This document shows, one piece after another, positions 8,018-15,710 of a stretch of 64,000 bases of DNA; within the stretch, counting starts at the first letter, position 1; each line of letters starts with the position of its first letter. The notes beneath the pieces are model-generated. The model made no database searches and had not been told where the DNA came from. It was given only the letters and a program-made list of their open reading frames with translations. The position numbers and the translations under genes are program-made. Source of the DNA: Salipiger bermudensis HTCC2601. Lineage in GTDB: Bacteria > Pseudomonadota > Alphaproteobacteria > Rhodobacterales > Rhodobacteraceae. The stretch is taken from contig NZ_DS022276.1 in the NCBI RefSeq assembly GCF_000153725.1, forward strand, positions 1,516,515 to 1,580,514, read 5' to 3'.

Positions 8018-9553
8018 ATGCTCTGGTCACTTCTGAAGATCATTCTCTTCGTCGCCGTCGTGGCGGCCCTGACCCTTGGCGCCGGCTACGTGATGGAAAG
8101 CCAGGGCGGCATCCAGATCACCGCCGGCGGCTACGAGTTCAACCTCGGGCCGCTGCAGTCGGTGATTGCCGTCATCGTGCTGGTCATCGCGCTTTACGTG
8201 GTGTTCAAGCTGGTCTCGTTGCTCATCGCGGTGCTCAAGTTCATCAACGGCGACGACACGGCGCTGTCGCGCTATTTCGACCGCAACCGCGAGCGCAAGG
8301 GCTACCAGGCGCTGTCGGAAGGCATGCTGGCGCTGAGCTCCGGCGAGGGCAAGCTGGCGATGGCCAAGGCCCAGAAGGCCGACCGCTACCTGCACCGCCC
8401 CGGCCTCACCAACCTGCTGACCGCGCAGGCCGCCGAGATGACCGGCGACACGCGCAAGGCAGAAGAGGTCTACAAGAAACTCATCACCAACGACGAGACC
8501 CGCTTTGTCGGCATCCGCGGGATGATGAAGCTGAAGCTTGCCAAGGGCGACACGGAGACGGCGCTCAAGCTGGCCGAGCGCGCCTTTGCGCTGAAGCCCA
8601 AGCACCCCGAGATCCAGGACACCCTTCTGCAGCTTCAGGCCCAGAAGCACGACTGGCGCGGGGCGCGCCAGACGCTGTCGGCCAAGCTCAAGCACGGCTC
8701 GCTGCCGCGTGACGTCTACCGTCGCCGCGACGCGGTTCTGGCGCTGTCCGAGGCCAAGGACATCTTTGCCGAGGACAAGCCGATCGAGGCCCGCGAGGCG
8801 GCCATCGCCTCCGCTAAGGGCTCGCCGGACCTGATCCCCGGCGCCTGCATGGCGGCGCGCGCCTACATTGCGCGCGGGGAGCAGAAGAAGGCCGTGCGCA
8901 TCCTCAAGAAGACGTGGAGCGTGCAGCCGCATCCGGACCTCGCCGCCGCCTTCGCGGAGATCGCGCCCGACGAGACCCCGGCGGAGCGTATGAAGCGCTT
9001 CCGCACGATCACCTCGATCCGCCCGGATCACCGCGAGACGCGCCTGCTGCGTGCCGAACTGGCGCTTGCGGCCGAGGATTTCCCCGAAGCGCGCCGCGCC
9101 ATGGGCGATCTCGTCGACAAGGAGCCCGATGCCCGCACGCTGACCGTGATGGCGGCCATCGCGCGCGGCGAGGGTGCCCCCGAGACCGAGGTGCGTGGCT
9201 GGCTCGCCAAAGCGCTGGTGGCGCCGCGCGGCCCGCAATGGGTCTGCGACAGCTGCCACCATATCCACGGCGAGTGGGTGCCTGTCTGCGAGAACTGCGG
9301 TGGCTTCGACACGCTGAGCTGGACCACGCCGCCGCAATCCGACGCGGCCCCGGCGGGCGCCGAGATGCTGCCGCTGATCGTCGGTGCGCTCGAGGACACG
9401 TCCAAGGACGAGAGCGCCCAGGCTGAGGCCGAAGACGCCCCCGAGATCCTCACGCCCAATCCTCCGACCGAGGAGGGCAAGACCGCCGCCGAGGAGACGG
9501 TCGAGGATGCCGAGGAAGTCTCTGACGAGCCTGAAAAGGAAGGCGCAAAATAG
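8018..9553 (+). CDS. HemY-like membrane protein with TPR repeats and zinc-ribbon tail
   Basis: A 511-residue protein with two N-terminal membrane segments (about residues 4-24 and 45-75), the HemY_N block (FDRNRERKGYQALSEGMLAL, ADRYLHRPGLTNLLTAQAAE), then TPR-like repeats. A C-terminal WVCDSCHHIHGEWVPVCENC is a clear CxxC..CxxC zinc ribbon; an acidic tail follows. HemY proteins of this type associate with haem biosynthesis and envelope organisation, but no enzymatic role is proven; it is unrelated to the protoporphyrinogen oxidase also called HemY. It starts 10 bp after the Mic60 stop with AAGGG before the ATG, so hemD-Mic60-HemY form an operon ending just before tRNA-Thr. Confidence 0.92.
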   Translation: MLWSLLKIILFVAVVAALTLGAGYVMESQGGIQITAGGYEFNLGPLQSVIAVIVLVIALYVVFKLVSLLIAVLKFINGDDTALSRYFDRNRERKGYQALSEGMLALSSGEGKLAMAKAQKADRYLHRPGLTNLLTAQAAEMTGDTRKAEEVYKKLITNDETRFVGIRGMMKLKLAKGDTETALKLAERAFALKPKHPEIQDTLLQLQAQKHDWRGARQTLSAKLKHGSLPRDVYRRRDAVLALSEAKDIFAEDKPIEAREAAIASAKGSPDLIPGACMAARAYIARGEQKKAVRILKKTWSVQPHPDLAAAFAEIAPDETPAERMKRFRTITSIRPDHRETRLLRAELALAAEDFPEARRAMGDLVDKEPDARTLTVMAAIARGEGAPETEVRGWLAKALVAPRGPQWVCDSCHHIHGEWVPVCENCGGFDTLSWTTPPQSDAAPAGAEMLPLIVGALEDTSKDESAQAEAEDAPEILTPNPPTEEGKTAAEETVEDAEEVSDEPEKEGAK

Positions 9554-9598
9554 CCCTTCCCCCCGGGCGGCCCCGGTGCTAAGAGGCCGCCCACCAGT

Positions 9599-9674
9599 GC
9601 CGGTGTAGCTCAGCTGGTAGAGCACGTCATTCGTAATGATGGGGTCGTAGGTTCGAGTCCTATCACCGGCACCA
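9599..9674 (+). tRNA. tRNA-Thr (anticodon CGT)
   Basis: A complete 76-nt cloverleaf with encoded CCA. The acceptor GCCGGTG pairs with CACCGGC, the D arm is GCTC...GAGC, the anticodon stem CGTCA/TGATG holds the loop TTCGTAA with CGT at 34-36 (reads ACG, Thr), and the T arm is GTAGG-TTCGAGT-CCTAT. It lies 45 bp after the HemY-like gene. Confidence 0.97.
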
Positions 9675-9732
9675 GGTCCCCTTCAGACCCCACCTGTTTC
9701 GCAGGCGATCAAGCCCAGCCGATTGGCGCAGA

Positions 9733-9766
9733 GCGATTCGCCACACCCGGCGAAGCGCGACGTTTT
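9733..9766 (+). terminator. Possible tRNA-Thr terminator hairpin
   Basis: GCG-A-TTCGCC pairs with GGCGAA-G-CGC around the loop ACACCC (one A/G mismatch), and TTTT follows at 9763-9766 on the plus strand, about 60 bp after the tRNA. A modest stem and short T-run make this tentative. Confidence 0.4.
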
Positions 9767-9935
9767 GCGTCTCGGGTGATTCGAGAGATCGCGGAATTTT
9801 GCAACCTTGGGGTGTGCTGGAATTTCCGAAGTCATTGATTCTCGGGGATTGCGACCGGATGCCGCGGTATAGCGGAGAATCTTCTGGACTTTGCGCCCTT
9901 CGTGATGTGTCGTGCGTCCCACGGAGATATCGGAG

Positions 9936-10048
9936 GTCGGCCCGCCGGGAGGAGGAGGCGGACCGACCGACAGACGGATGGCGCTGAAAGGGAGAAGGGC
10001 CATCCAGTCGTGTTCCGGTCGCCCCTGGGGAGGATTTGGGGCGACCGG
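9936..10048 (-). ncRNA. Tandem triplet of CUCC-loop hairpins, cuckoo/CcsR-like small RNA
   Basis: Three adjacent hairpins, 7-8 nt apart, read on the minus strand. 10048-10015: 11 perfect pairs (CCGGTCGCCCC/GGGGCGACCGG), loop AAATCCTCCCCA. 10006-9975: GGATGGC/GCCATCC, loop CCTTCTCCCTTTCAGC. 9967-9936: GTCGGTCCGCC/GGCGGGCCGAC, loop TCCTCCTCCC. The last stem has a C-A mismatch on the plus strand that is a G-U pair on the minus strand, which fixes the strand. Loops with CCUCCUCCC are the hallmark of the stress-induced CcsR ('cuckoo') RNAs known from Rhodobacter. No DUF1127 partner gene is found next to it. Promoter and 3' end are not identified. Confidence 0.7.
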
Positions 10049-10387
10049 GCGTCTTCTACCGAAGTAAGCACCCTGCCGAGGATCGCAACCGTGACGTCGT
10101 CGTTAACCCGCGACATGCGACCAATTGGCATATCCGCTGCACATCTTTTCATCGGTGTCCACGGCAAACGAGCCTCGCACGAGCAGCGCGGGAAATCACC
10201 CGACAGGCGTGTAAACCTCTTGGAAACACGTCTCGGGGTATCGAAGCCTTGGTTGCGCTACCGTTTCATGCTAATACGAAGGCCCGTCACTGCTCGGACG
10301 GGTTGCCACACAGGAAGGCCCATTCACTGGACAGCCCGTCTGCCCACGTCTTCCTGCATGTTCAGCAGTCCTTAGGGAGAGGATCAC

Positions 10388-10558
10388 ATGACATTTTTCA
10401 ATCGCGAACAGGCCAACGCCGTAGAAACCCTGCTCAAGCGCGGCATGTCTGATTTCGATATCGCGCGCAGCGTCTGTGCCGACAACGAAGACCCGGAACT
10501 GCTGCTCGAGGCGGTCTCGGCCCAGCGCGAGCGCCGGGAGCGCGCCGACGCGCTCTGA
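10388..10558 (+). CDS. Small hypothetical protein, 56 aa
   Basis: A short ORF starting MTFFNREQANAVETLLKRGM and ending ERRERADAL. It has a strong ribosome-binding site (AGGGAGAGG about 7 nt before the ATG) and GC-rich third positions as in real genes here. It looks soluble and mostly helical, with a charged C-terminus; no signal peptide or membrane segment. I do not recognise a family. It lies on the opposite strand between two groups of minus-strand RNA hairpins. DUF1127 proteins accompany CcsR RNAs in Rhodobacter, but their motif is absent here. Confidence is for it being a gene, not for a function. Confidence 0.6.
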   Translation: MTFFNREQANAVETLLKRGMSDFDIARSVCADNEDPELLLEAVSAQRERRERADAL

Positions 10559-10717
10559 TCTGCTCAGCCGGAAAAACGACCCTGGGCGGCGATGGCTCGC
10601 CCTCGGTCCTGTCTGAGCCCGAGGCCAGACACCACTCCCGCGACATCAGGATCTCGACGCGCTGAAAAGCGGTCACGTGCCTTTGGGCATGTATCGAAGA
10701 CTTCGTGGGGGAGGAGC

Positions 10718-10791
10718 GCGGCGACCCTCAGGGAGGAGGAGAGAGGGCCGCCGCTGATTTCCGGGGTTCAGGGAGGAGGAGAGAACCCCAG
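10718..10791 (-). ncRNA. Tandem doublet of CUCC-loop hairpins, cuckoo/CcsR-like small RNA
   Basis: Two hairpins 6 nt apart, both with the same 13-nt loop TCTCCTCCTCCCT on the minus strand but with different stems. 10791-10761 has 9 pairs (CTGGGGTTC/GAACCCCGG). 10754-10718 has 12 pairs (GCGGCGGCCCTC/GAGGGTCGCCGC). In each stem, one position is mismatched on the plus strand but a G-U pair on the minus strand, showing which strand is the RNA. Conserved loop with covarying stems is the pattern of the cuckoo/CcsR RNA family, where the exposed CCUCCUCCC can contact purine-rich ribosome-binding sites. Upstream on the minus strand, TTGTTC-N17-TATTTG (around 10850-10825) is a possible but weak promoter. 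Confidence 0.75.
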
Positions 10792-10947
10792 GAAACTTGT
10801 GAACACCTTGTCGGCGTTGTTGGTATACAAATAAGCGACGCTGCATTGCAGAACAATATCTCTTTCTGCAAGGCAGCAATGAGATTTTTGCATGGCCTTC
10901 AGGCCACGGGGATTGTGCAAGTGCGAAATGCCCTCCTGCAAGCCAGC

Positions 10948-10973
10948 GGCGGGGGCCGCAGAAGACCCCCGCC
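10948..10973. other. GC-rich hairpin, 8 bp
   Basis: GGCGGGGG pairs with CCCCCGCC around a 10-nt loop. No T-run follows on either strand. It lies upstream of the minus-strand hairpin doublet and could be a terminator remnant or part of the same RNA; nothing more can be said. Confidence 0.35.
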
Positions 10974-11016
10974 AAGCCCGGCTCAAGCAGAAAGACGGAC
11001 CGGTCGTACAGACCGA

Positions 11017-11254
11017 CACTCGTGACAGCGACACAACTCGTACCGTCAACACTGGTACTCGACGGCCAACAGGGCCGTGACCACTTACCCACTCGCTACG
11101 CGAACAGACACAAACACCTCACCCGGATCGGACCTTGCCCCAAACACACGGGGCGCCGCGTCCTGACCGGGCCACTCTTCACCGCACTCCCCGATACACT
11201 CGTGACCGCACGTAAAAGCTCACTGGTTACTGCACATCCCGAAACACTCGTACC
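11017..11254. repeat. Scattered decamer repeat, consensus CACTSGTDAC
   Basis: Six near-identical decamers in one non-coding stretch: CACTCGTGAC at 11017 and 11197, AACTCGTACC at 11035, CACTGGTACT at 11050, CACTGGTTAC at 11221 and CACTCGTACC at 11245. They form two groups of three, spaced 15-25 bp. All are in the same orientation. Purpose unknown. Confidence 0.45.
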
Positions 11255-11312
11255 GAACCTCTCAGGCGGGCCCCGAACACCTTGGGGCGCCGCACATTTC
11301 GTTGCCGTGGCC

Positions 11313-12323
11313 TCAGCCCGCCGCGCGCAGGCTTGGCGCCGGCTGACCCAACCGCTCCGCGATCAGATTGTTCCAAGCCGCCGCAAATTCCGCAGCGGCA
11401 CCTGAGGCGCGGCTCTCGTCGGCTGCATCCGCGCCAGAGCGCAGGGCGAGCGAGAGCGCGTTGCTCCAGCTCGCGATGCCGTGGCCGCGCACGAAGCGGG
11501 CTTCCGACCCGGCGCTGTCGCGCAGACCGTCAACATCGGCGACCACCAGCCTGCGGCCTGCGGCCCGGGCCTCGAGCGCCACCAGCCCGTAGGCCTCCCA
11601 GCGCGAGGGCATGGCCACCAGATCGACGGCGCGCATCGCCGCCTCGGGCGAGATCGCGTGACCGTGGAACGTGATGCGCTCGTCCCCTTTGGCGAGGGCA
11701 CGCAGGCTCTCTTCCTCGGCGCCGGTGCCAAAGATCTCGAGCCGCAGCGATGCGTCGCGGATCTCGGTCACGGCGCGGATCAGCAAGTCGAAGCCCTTCT
11801 GCCGGTCAAGCCGTCCGATGGCACCGATGGTGCGCCCGCCGGGGCGCGGCGCGGGCAGGGCGCGGAAGCTGCGCAGATCGACCGCCGAGGGGATGACCCG
11901 CAGCGCCTGGGGCTGCACCAGCCGGCGCGCGGTGAGCCAGTCGCCCTGAGCGTGGCTGACCGCCACCACGGTGTCGAACAGCGCGTAGGCGTTGCGCAGA
12001 AGGGTGAAGAAGCGCAGCTTCGAAGGCACGTTCAGCGCGGTGAAGGCCTCGGTATAGCTGTGCTCCACATGCACCAGCGGCAGGTGGGCATGGCGGGCGC
12101 GCAGCGACACCAGCGCCGGCAGCCGCCGCCAGCTGATCGAAAGATGCGAGACGATCATGTCGGCCTGCACCGCGGGGATGCCCTTGTTGCGCGGCACGGC
12201 CCGGATCTCATGATGCGCGGCCTGCGCCATCAGCGGCGAGCCGTAGATGTGATCCAGCACCCGCATGACGCCGCCGGGGGTGGTGTCGTCGACCAGGTGA
12301 ACGATGTGGGGCAGCTTGGACAT
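11313..12323 (-). CDS. Glycosyltransferase family 4 (GT-B fold)
   Basis: A 336-residue GT4 enzyme acting at the cytoplasmic face of the membrane. The C-terminal half carries the nucleotide-sugar domain: GAIGRLDRQKGFDLLIRAV, FHGHAISPEAAMRAVDLV, and the E-x7-E type motif in SRWEAYGLVALEARAAGR. The start is the ATG at 12323 with AAAGGAGAG upstream; a reading continuing to 12836 is antisense to the next gene and spurious. It is the last of four minus-strand genes (flippase, GT2, GT2, GT4) with short gaps. Donor and acceptor sugars cannot be predicted. Confidence 0.92.
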   Translation of the reverse strand: MSKLPHIVHLVDDTTPGGVMRVLDHIYGSPLMAQAAHHEIRAVPRNKGIPAVQADMIVSHLSISWRRLPALVSLRARHAHLPLVHVEHSYTEAFTALNVPSKLRFFTLLRNAYALFDTVVAVSHAQGDWLTARRLVQPQALRVIPSAVDLRSFRALPAPRPGGRTIGAIGRLDRQKGFDLLIRAVTEIRDASLRLEIFGTGAEEESLRALAKGDERITFHGHAISPEAAMRAVDLVAMPSRWEAYGLVALEARAAGRRLVVADVDGLRDSAGSEARFVRGHGIASWSNALSLALRSGADAADESRASGAAAEFAAAWNNLIAERLGQPAPSLRAAG

Positions 12324-12352
12324 CACGAAACTCTCCTTTGGCAAACGAAGGC

Positions 12353-13339
12353 TCACGACCGGCCGGCGGTCAGGACATTGCGGGCGAACCGCATCGGGGC
12401 GTCGCCGTAGCGGGCACAGAGCCGGGCGGCGGCGAGGGTGGTCAGGCTGCGCAGCGGCTCTTCGTAGAGCGGCGCGCGGGATTCGGCGAAGGCGCGAGTG
12501 ACCAGGTCGCAGGCGGCCTCGCCGTCGTTGCTGCTGACCGCGCGGCGGGCGAGGTAGCGCAGCTGGTAGGCGCGGGCCGCCGCCTCGTGGCGCGCGAAGA
12601 AGGCCGGGTCGGAGGGGCGCAGCTTGGTCACCATGCGCTCCCACGCGGCGAGCTGCGCATCGGTGCGGGCCGAGAGGCCGGTGGCGTTGATGCGGTACTC
12701 GGTGAGCAGGCCGGGCACGCCCTCCATGCTCCAGTCGGTGGTCAGCGCGAAGCGCAGCCAGCACTCGATATCCTCGGACTGGCGGAAGGTCTCGTCGAAG
12801 ACCCAGTCGCGCTTGGTCTCGCTGGCGGGGCGCCACGAGATCGCCTCGAGCGCCTCGCGTCGGAACACCGGCACCGAGCCGTTGCCCACCGGGTTGCGCT
12901 TGAACACATGCGCGGTGCTCACATTGCTCAGCCGCGGGCGCATGGCGTGGCCGGTGCGGCGGCCGGTTTCGTCGATGAAGGCCGAGCCGGCATAGCTCAG
13001 GCCGACATGCGGCGAGGTGGCAAGGTGCAGCACGTGGGCGTCGAGCTTGTCGGGCATCCAGCGGTCGTCGGAGTCGCAGAACCCGATCAGCGCGCCGCGG
13101 GCATGGGCGATGCCGGTGTTGCGCGCGCCGGCCAGGCCACGATTGTTCTGCTGCACGATGCGCACCCGGCGGTCGCCCTTGGCATGGGCCTCTGCGACCG
13201 CGGCGGTGCCATCGGTGGAGCCGTCATCGACGACGATGATCTCGAAATCGCCGAAGCTCTGGGCCGAGAGCGCGTTCAGTGTCTCGGGCAGGGTGGCGGC
13301 GGCATTGAACGCGGGGACGACGATGGAAGCATAAGACAT
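12353..13339 (-). CDS. Glycosyltransferase family 2 (GT-A fold)
   Basis: A 328-residue GT2 enzyme. The N-terminal domain has SIVVPAFNAAATLPETL, IIVVDDGSTDGT, NRGLAGARNTGI and FCDSDDRWMPDKL, i.e. the nucleotide-binding Asp pair and the DxD-like SDD metal motif. A later EDIECWLRF fits the catalytic base region (ED). The start is the ATG at 13339 with AAGGAG upstream. It lies 29 bp from the GT4 gene and 11 bp from the next GT2, clearly one operon. The C-terminal third is helical and typical of enzymes adding one sugar to a lipid-linked oligosaccharide; specificity is unknown. Confidence 0.93.
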   Translation of the reverse strand: MSYASIVVPAFNAAATLPETLNALSAQSFGDFEIIVVDDGSTDGTAAVAEAHAKGDRRVRIVQQNNRGLAGARNTGIAHARGALIGFCDSDDRWMPDKLDAHVLHLATSPHVGLSYAGSAFIDETGRRTGHAMRPRLSNVSTAHVFKRNPVGNGSVPVFRREALEAISWRPASETKRDWVFDETFRQSEDIECWLRFALTTDWSMEGVPGLLTEYRINATGLSARTDAQLAAWERMVTKLRPSDPAFFARHEAAARAYQLRYLARRAVSSNDGEAACDLVTRAFAESRAPLYEEPLRSLTTLAAARLCARYGDAPMRFARNVLTAGRS

Positions 13340-13350
13340 CGGGCGGCTCC

Positions 13351-14274
13351 TTATTTCGAGAACAGGGTGTGGCGCAGCGGCGCGGGAAGCGCCGGGGCGA
13401 GCATCGCGGCAAGCGCGGTGGCGGCCCCGCGATGCAGCGGGAACAGGAAGGCACGTGCGTCGCGGCGCAGGCCCGAGAGCGCGAGGCGCAGGGCGAGGCG
13501 CGGCTCGCAGCCGACCCGCAGCGCGCGGCGGGCGAGGTAGCGCAGGTGGATGGCCTCGGCGCGGTCGTCCGGGCTGAAACCGAAGCGGCGCGCGGTCTCC
13601 ATCGCCTGCTCGCGGCCCCGGAGCATGGCGGCAAGGTCCGAGGACAGGCCACCGCTGCTGGTGCGGTAGCGGATGTGATCCTCGTGCAGGCCGCAGAGCT
13701 CGTGGCCGCTGCCGACGAGACGGATCAGCCACTCGAGATCCTCGTTGTGCACCATGTCGGCGCGGAAGCCGCCGAGCTTGCGGAACACGTCGGTGCGGAC
13801 GGTGAGGTTCGACATGGTGCAGACCGGGTTCTCGCCCATCAGCATCGGCACGGTGACGCGGCCCTCGGGCACGGTCGAGCGGGCTCCGACCTGCGCCGGG
13901 TCGCTCTCGAAAAACCCGATGCGGCCGAACACGGCGTCGGCTTCGCCCATCAGCAGCGAGGTCACGACCGAGGAGAGCTTGCCCGGCAGCCAGATGTCGT
14001 CGGCATCGCAGAAGGCGATGAACGCGCCACGAGCGAGGTCGATGGCGCCGTGATTGCGCGCATCGCTCGGGCCCTTGCCCGGGTTGCGGACCACGGTGAG
14101 GCGGGGCTCGTCTTCGGCCAGCGTCTGCGCCACGGCAAAGGTGTCGTCCTGCGAGCCGTCCTCGACGATGATCGCCTGCCAGTCGACCCAGGTCTGACGG
14201 GTCAGGCTCTGAACCGTGGCGGGCAGGGTCTTGGCTGCATTGTAGGCCGGGATGACGATGGTGATCAGGGACAT
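13351..14274 (-). CDS. Glycosyltransferase family 2 (GT-A fold)
   Basis: A 307-residue GT2 enzyme similar in layout to its neighbour: TIVIPAYNAAKTLPATV, IIVEDGSQDDT, SDARNHGAIDLARG, FCDADDIWLPGKL (DAD metal motif) and HNEDLEWLIRL (catalytic base region). The two GT2 proteins share a helical C-terminus with HLRYLARRA-like segments, suggesting an old duplication. It starts 4 bp after the flippase stop. Likely adds a sugar to the lipid-linked repeat unit in the cytoplasm. Confidence 0.93.
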   Translation of the reverse strand: MSLITIVIPAYNAAKTLPATVQSLTRQTWVDWQAIIVEDGSQDDTFAVAQTLAEDEPRLTVVRNPGKGPSDARNHGAIDLARGAFIAFCDADDIWLPGKLSSVVTSLLMGEADAVFGRIGFFESDPAQVGARSTVPEGRVTVPMLMGENPVCTMSNLTVRTDVFRKLGGFRADMVHNEDLEWLIRLVGSGHELCGLHEDHIRYRTSSGGLSSDLAAMLRGREQAMETARRFGFSPDDRAEAIHLRYLARRALRVGCEPRLALRLALSGLRRDARAFLFPLHRGAATALAAMLAPALPAPLRHTLFSK

Positions 14275-14278
14275 GGGC

Positions 14279-15520
14279 TTACACTTTCACGAAAGACTTC
14301 ACGAGGACCGGTCCGAAGGCGAACCGAAGCGCCGGCAGGGAGACGATCAGCATCGTCAGGCTGGCGGTGACGAGGTAGCCCCAGGCGATGGTTTCGAGGC
14401 CGTAGGGGGCGGTGAGGGCGATGTTGGCCATCAGCGCGGCGGTGAGGAGGACGGTGGCGAGCAGTTCCTGCTGGGGCCGGCCCTCGGCGCGCATCCAGCC
14501 GGCGGCGGCGGTCCAGAGCATGGTCGGGATCGCGGCGAGGCAGAGAACCGAAACCACGCCGCTGAGATCGGCCCAGTCGGAGCCAAGGAGCAGCGGCACG
14601 TACCACGGTGCGAGCAGCGCCTGCAGCACCACCGCCGGGCCCACGAGGCCGAGCGACACGCCAAGCCCCTGTCGCAGCGCGGCAGAGCGTTCGCTGCTGC
14701 CGCACAGGTGCGGGAAGAGCACTGCGGCGAAGGCGGTCGAGAACGAGGTGGCGAGGCTGAGGCCGGCGTTGAAGGCCATGAAATACATGCCGAGCGCGGC
14801 CGGGCCGAGCAGGGCGCCGACGATCAGCTTGTCGGCCTGCATCCGCGCCGCCTTGACAATCTCGACCCCGAGCACCGCCCAGCCGAAGGACAGGAAGGGC
14901 CGGATCGGCGCCTTTCCGGCGGCCTTGTCGGCGCTCCAGGGGTGCAGGGCGCGCATCGAGACGAGCCAGAACGGCGCGGTCAGCAGCCGCGGCAGCACCA
15001 GCGCCAGCGCGGAGGGCCAGACCAGCGCCAGCAGCACCGAGAGCAGGTTCGCCATCACCGCCTGGCCGCCGGCAATCGCGGCGGTCTGCTTGAGTTTGCC
15101 GGCGCGCAGCGCGAGGCCGGTCTGCACCAGCCCGCCGGGCATGAAGAGATATTCGCCGGCAAGCACGAGGATCATCAGCGCCAGCGGCACGTTGCCGGTG
15201 AGCGCCCAGACGCCGGCGGCGATGGCGCTCTGCACGGAGAAGAGGCCGAGGCACCATGCCCAGTTCAGGCCGTGGGCGCGGTTGCAGGTCGCGGCAAGCT
15301 CGGTGTCGGACGCGGCGATGATGCGTTGCCCGACACCATTCTCCGTGAGTGATTTCAGCAGGTCCCCGGTGGCCAGCGCCGCTGCCGCGACGCCGATCTC
15401 GGTGGCATCGAGGGTGCGGGCAACCGCAATGACGACACCCAGCCGCGACAGCTTGGTGGCGACTTCGGAGGCGCCATAAGCGAGCAGGTGGCTCATCAGT
15501 GGGGTTGCGGTGCGGGACAC
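14279..15520 (-). CDS. Oligosaccharide flippase, Wzx-like (MOP superfamily)
   Basis: A 413-residue polytopic membrane protein with about 12 hydrophobic segments (for example GVAAAALATGDLL, LALMILVLAGEYLF, LGMYFMAFNAGLSLA). The N-terminal LSRLGVVIAVARTL and ADKLIVGALLGPAALGMYFMAF blocks are typical of polysaccharide exporters that flip lipid-linked repeats across the inner membrane. The start is GTG at 15520 with AAGGAG upstream. It is first in a four-gene minus-strand operon and divergent from the Wza-like gene; dyad site 1 lies in the shared promoter region, 97 bp from this start. Confidence 0.9.
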   Translation of the reverse strand: MSRTATPLMSHLLAYGASEVATKLSRLGVVIAVARTLDATEIGVAAAALATGDLLKSLTENGVGQRIIAASDTELAATCNRAHGLNWAWCLGLFSVQSAIAAGVWALTGNVPLALMILVLAGEYLFMPGGLVQTGLALRAGKLKQTAAIAGGQAVMANLLSVLLALVWPSALALVLPRLLTAPFWLVSMRALHPWSADKAAGKAPIRPFLSFGWAVLGVEIVKAARMQADKLIVGALLGPAALGMYFMAFNAGLSLATSFSTAFAAVLFPHLCGSSERSAALRQGLGVSLGLVGPAVVLQALLAPWYVPLLLGSDWADLSGVVSVLCLAAIPTMLWTAAAGWMRAEGRPQQELLATVLLTAALMANIALTAPYGLETIAWGYLVTASLTMLIVSLPALRFAFGPVLVKSFVKV

Positions 15521-15616
15521 GGTCAGGTTCTCCTTGATGTTGGAGTAACCATAAATTGCAGGCCGGGTGCTGTCCTGCGCTCGGCGGGAGAGCCAAGCAA
15601 CTCATGAGAGAGTAAT

Positions 15617-15634
15617 CCTACCCTTGAGGATAGG
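15617..15634. promoter_or_regulatory. Dyad site 1: CCTACCC-N4-GGATAGG
   Basis: Seven-base arms with a 4-bp spacer, one mismatch between the arms. It lies 77 bp before the Wza-like start and 97 bp before the flippase start, in the shared divergent promoter. One of five such sites in this locus; likely operator of a local regulator (inference). Confidence 0.7.
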
Positions 15635-15710
15635 TAGGCACTGCACATGAGCGAATTTTCTGTCATGCTGGCGACAGATAAGAAGAAAAAGCAGATCACG
15701 TGAGGGTTGC

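Larger units (their letters stand above)
9675..10387. other. Gene-poor gap downstream of tRNA-Thr
   Basis: About 710 bp. The ORFs on both strands have no family features or credible start signals. Contents are the possible tRNA terminator, the minus-strand hairpin triplet at 9936-10048, and unassigned sequence from 10050 that must hold the promoter of the small ORF at 10388. Confidence 0.6.
10559..11312. other. Gene-poor gap before the glycosyltransferase cluster
   Basis: About 750 bp without a convincing gene. It holds the minus-strand hairpin doublet (10718-10791), a third CTCCTCCC-containing stretch near 10710 without a clear stem, an 8-bp GC hairpin at 10948-10973, and a series of decamers like CACTCGTGAC between 11017 and 11254. 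Confidence 0.6.

Noticed and set aside
9683-10375. Several 60-160-codon ORFs between tRNA-Thr and the small ORF
   Set aside because: No ribosome sites, no families, and they cross the hairpin triplet; treated as non-coding.
10768-11052. Minus-strand ORF upstream of the hairpin doublet as a DUF1127 partner
   Set aside because: The translation lacks the Arg-rich helix and DIGL-type motif of DUF1127 and has weak start signals.
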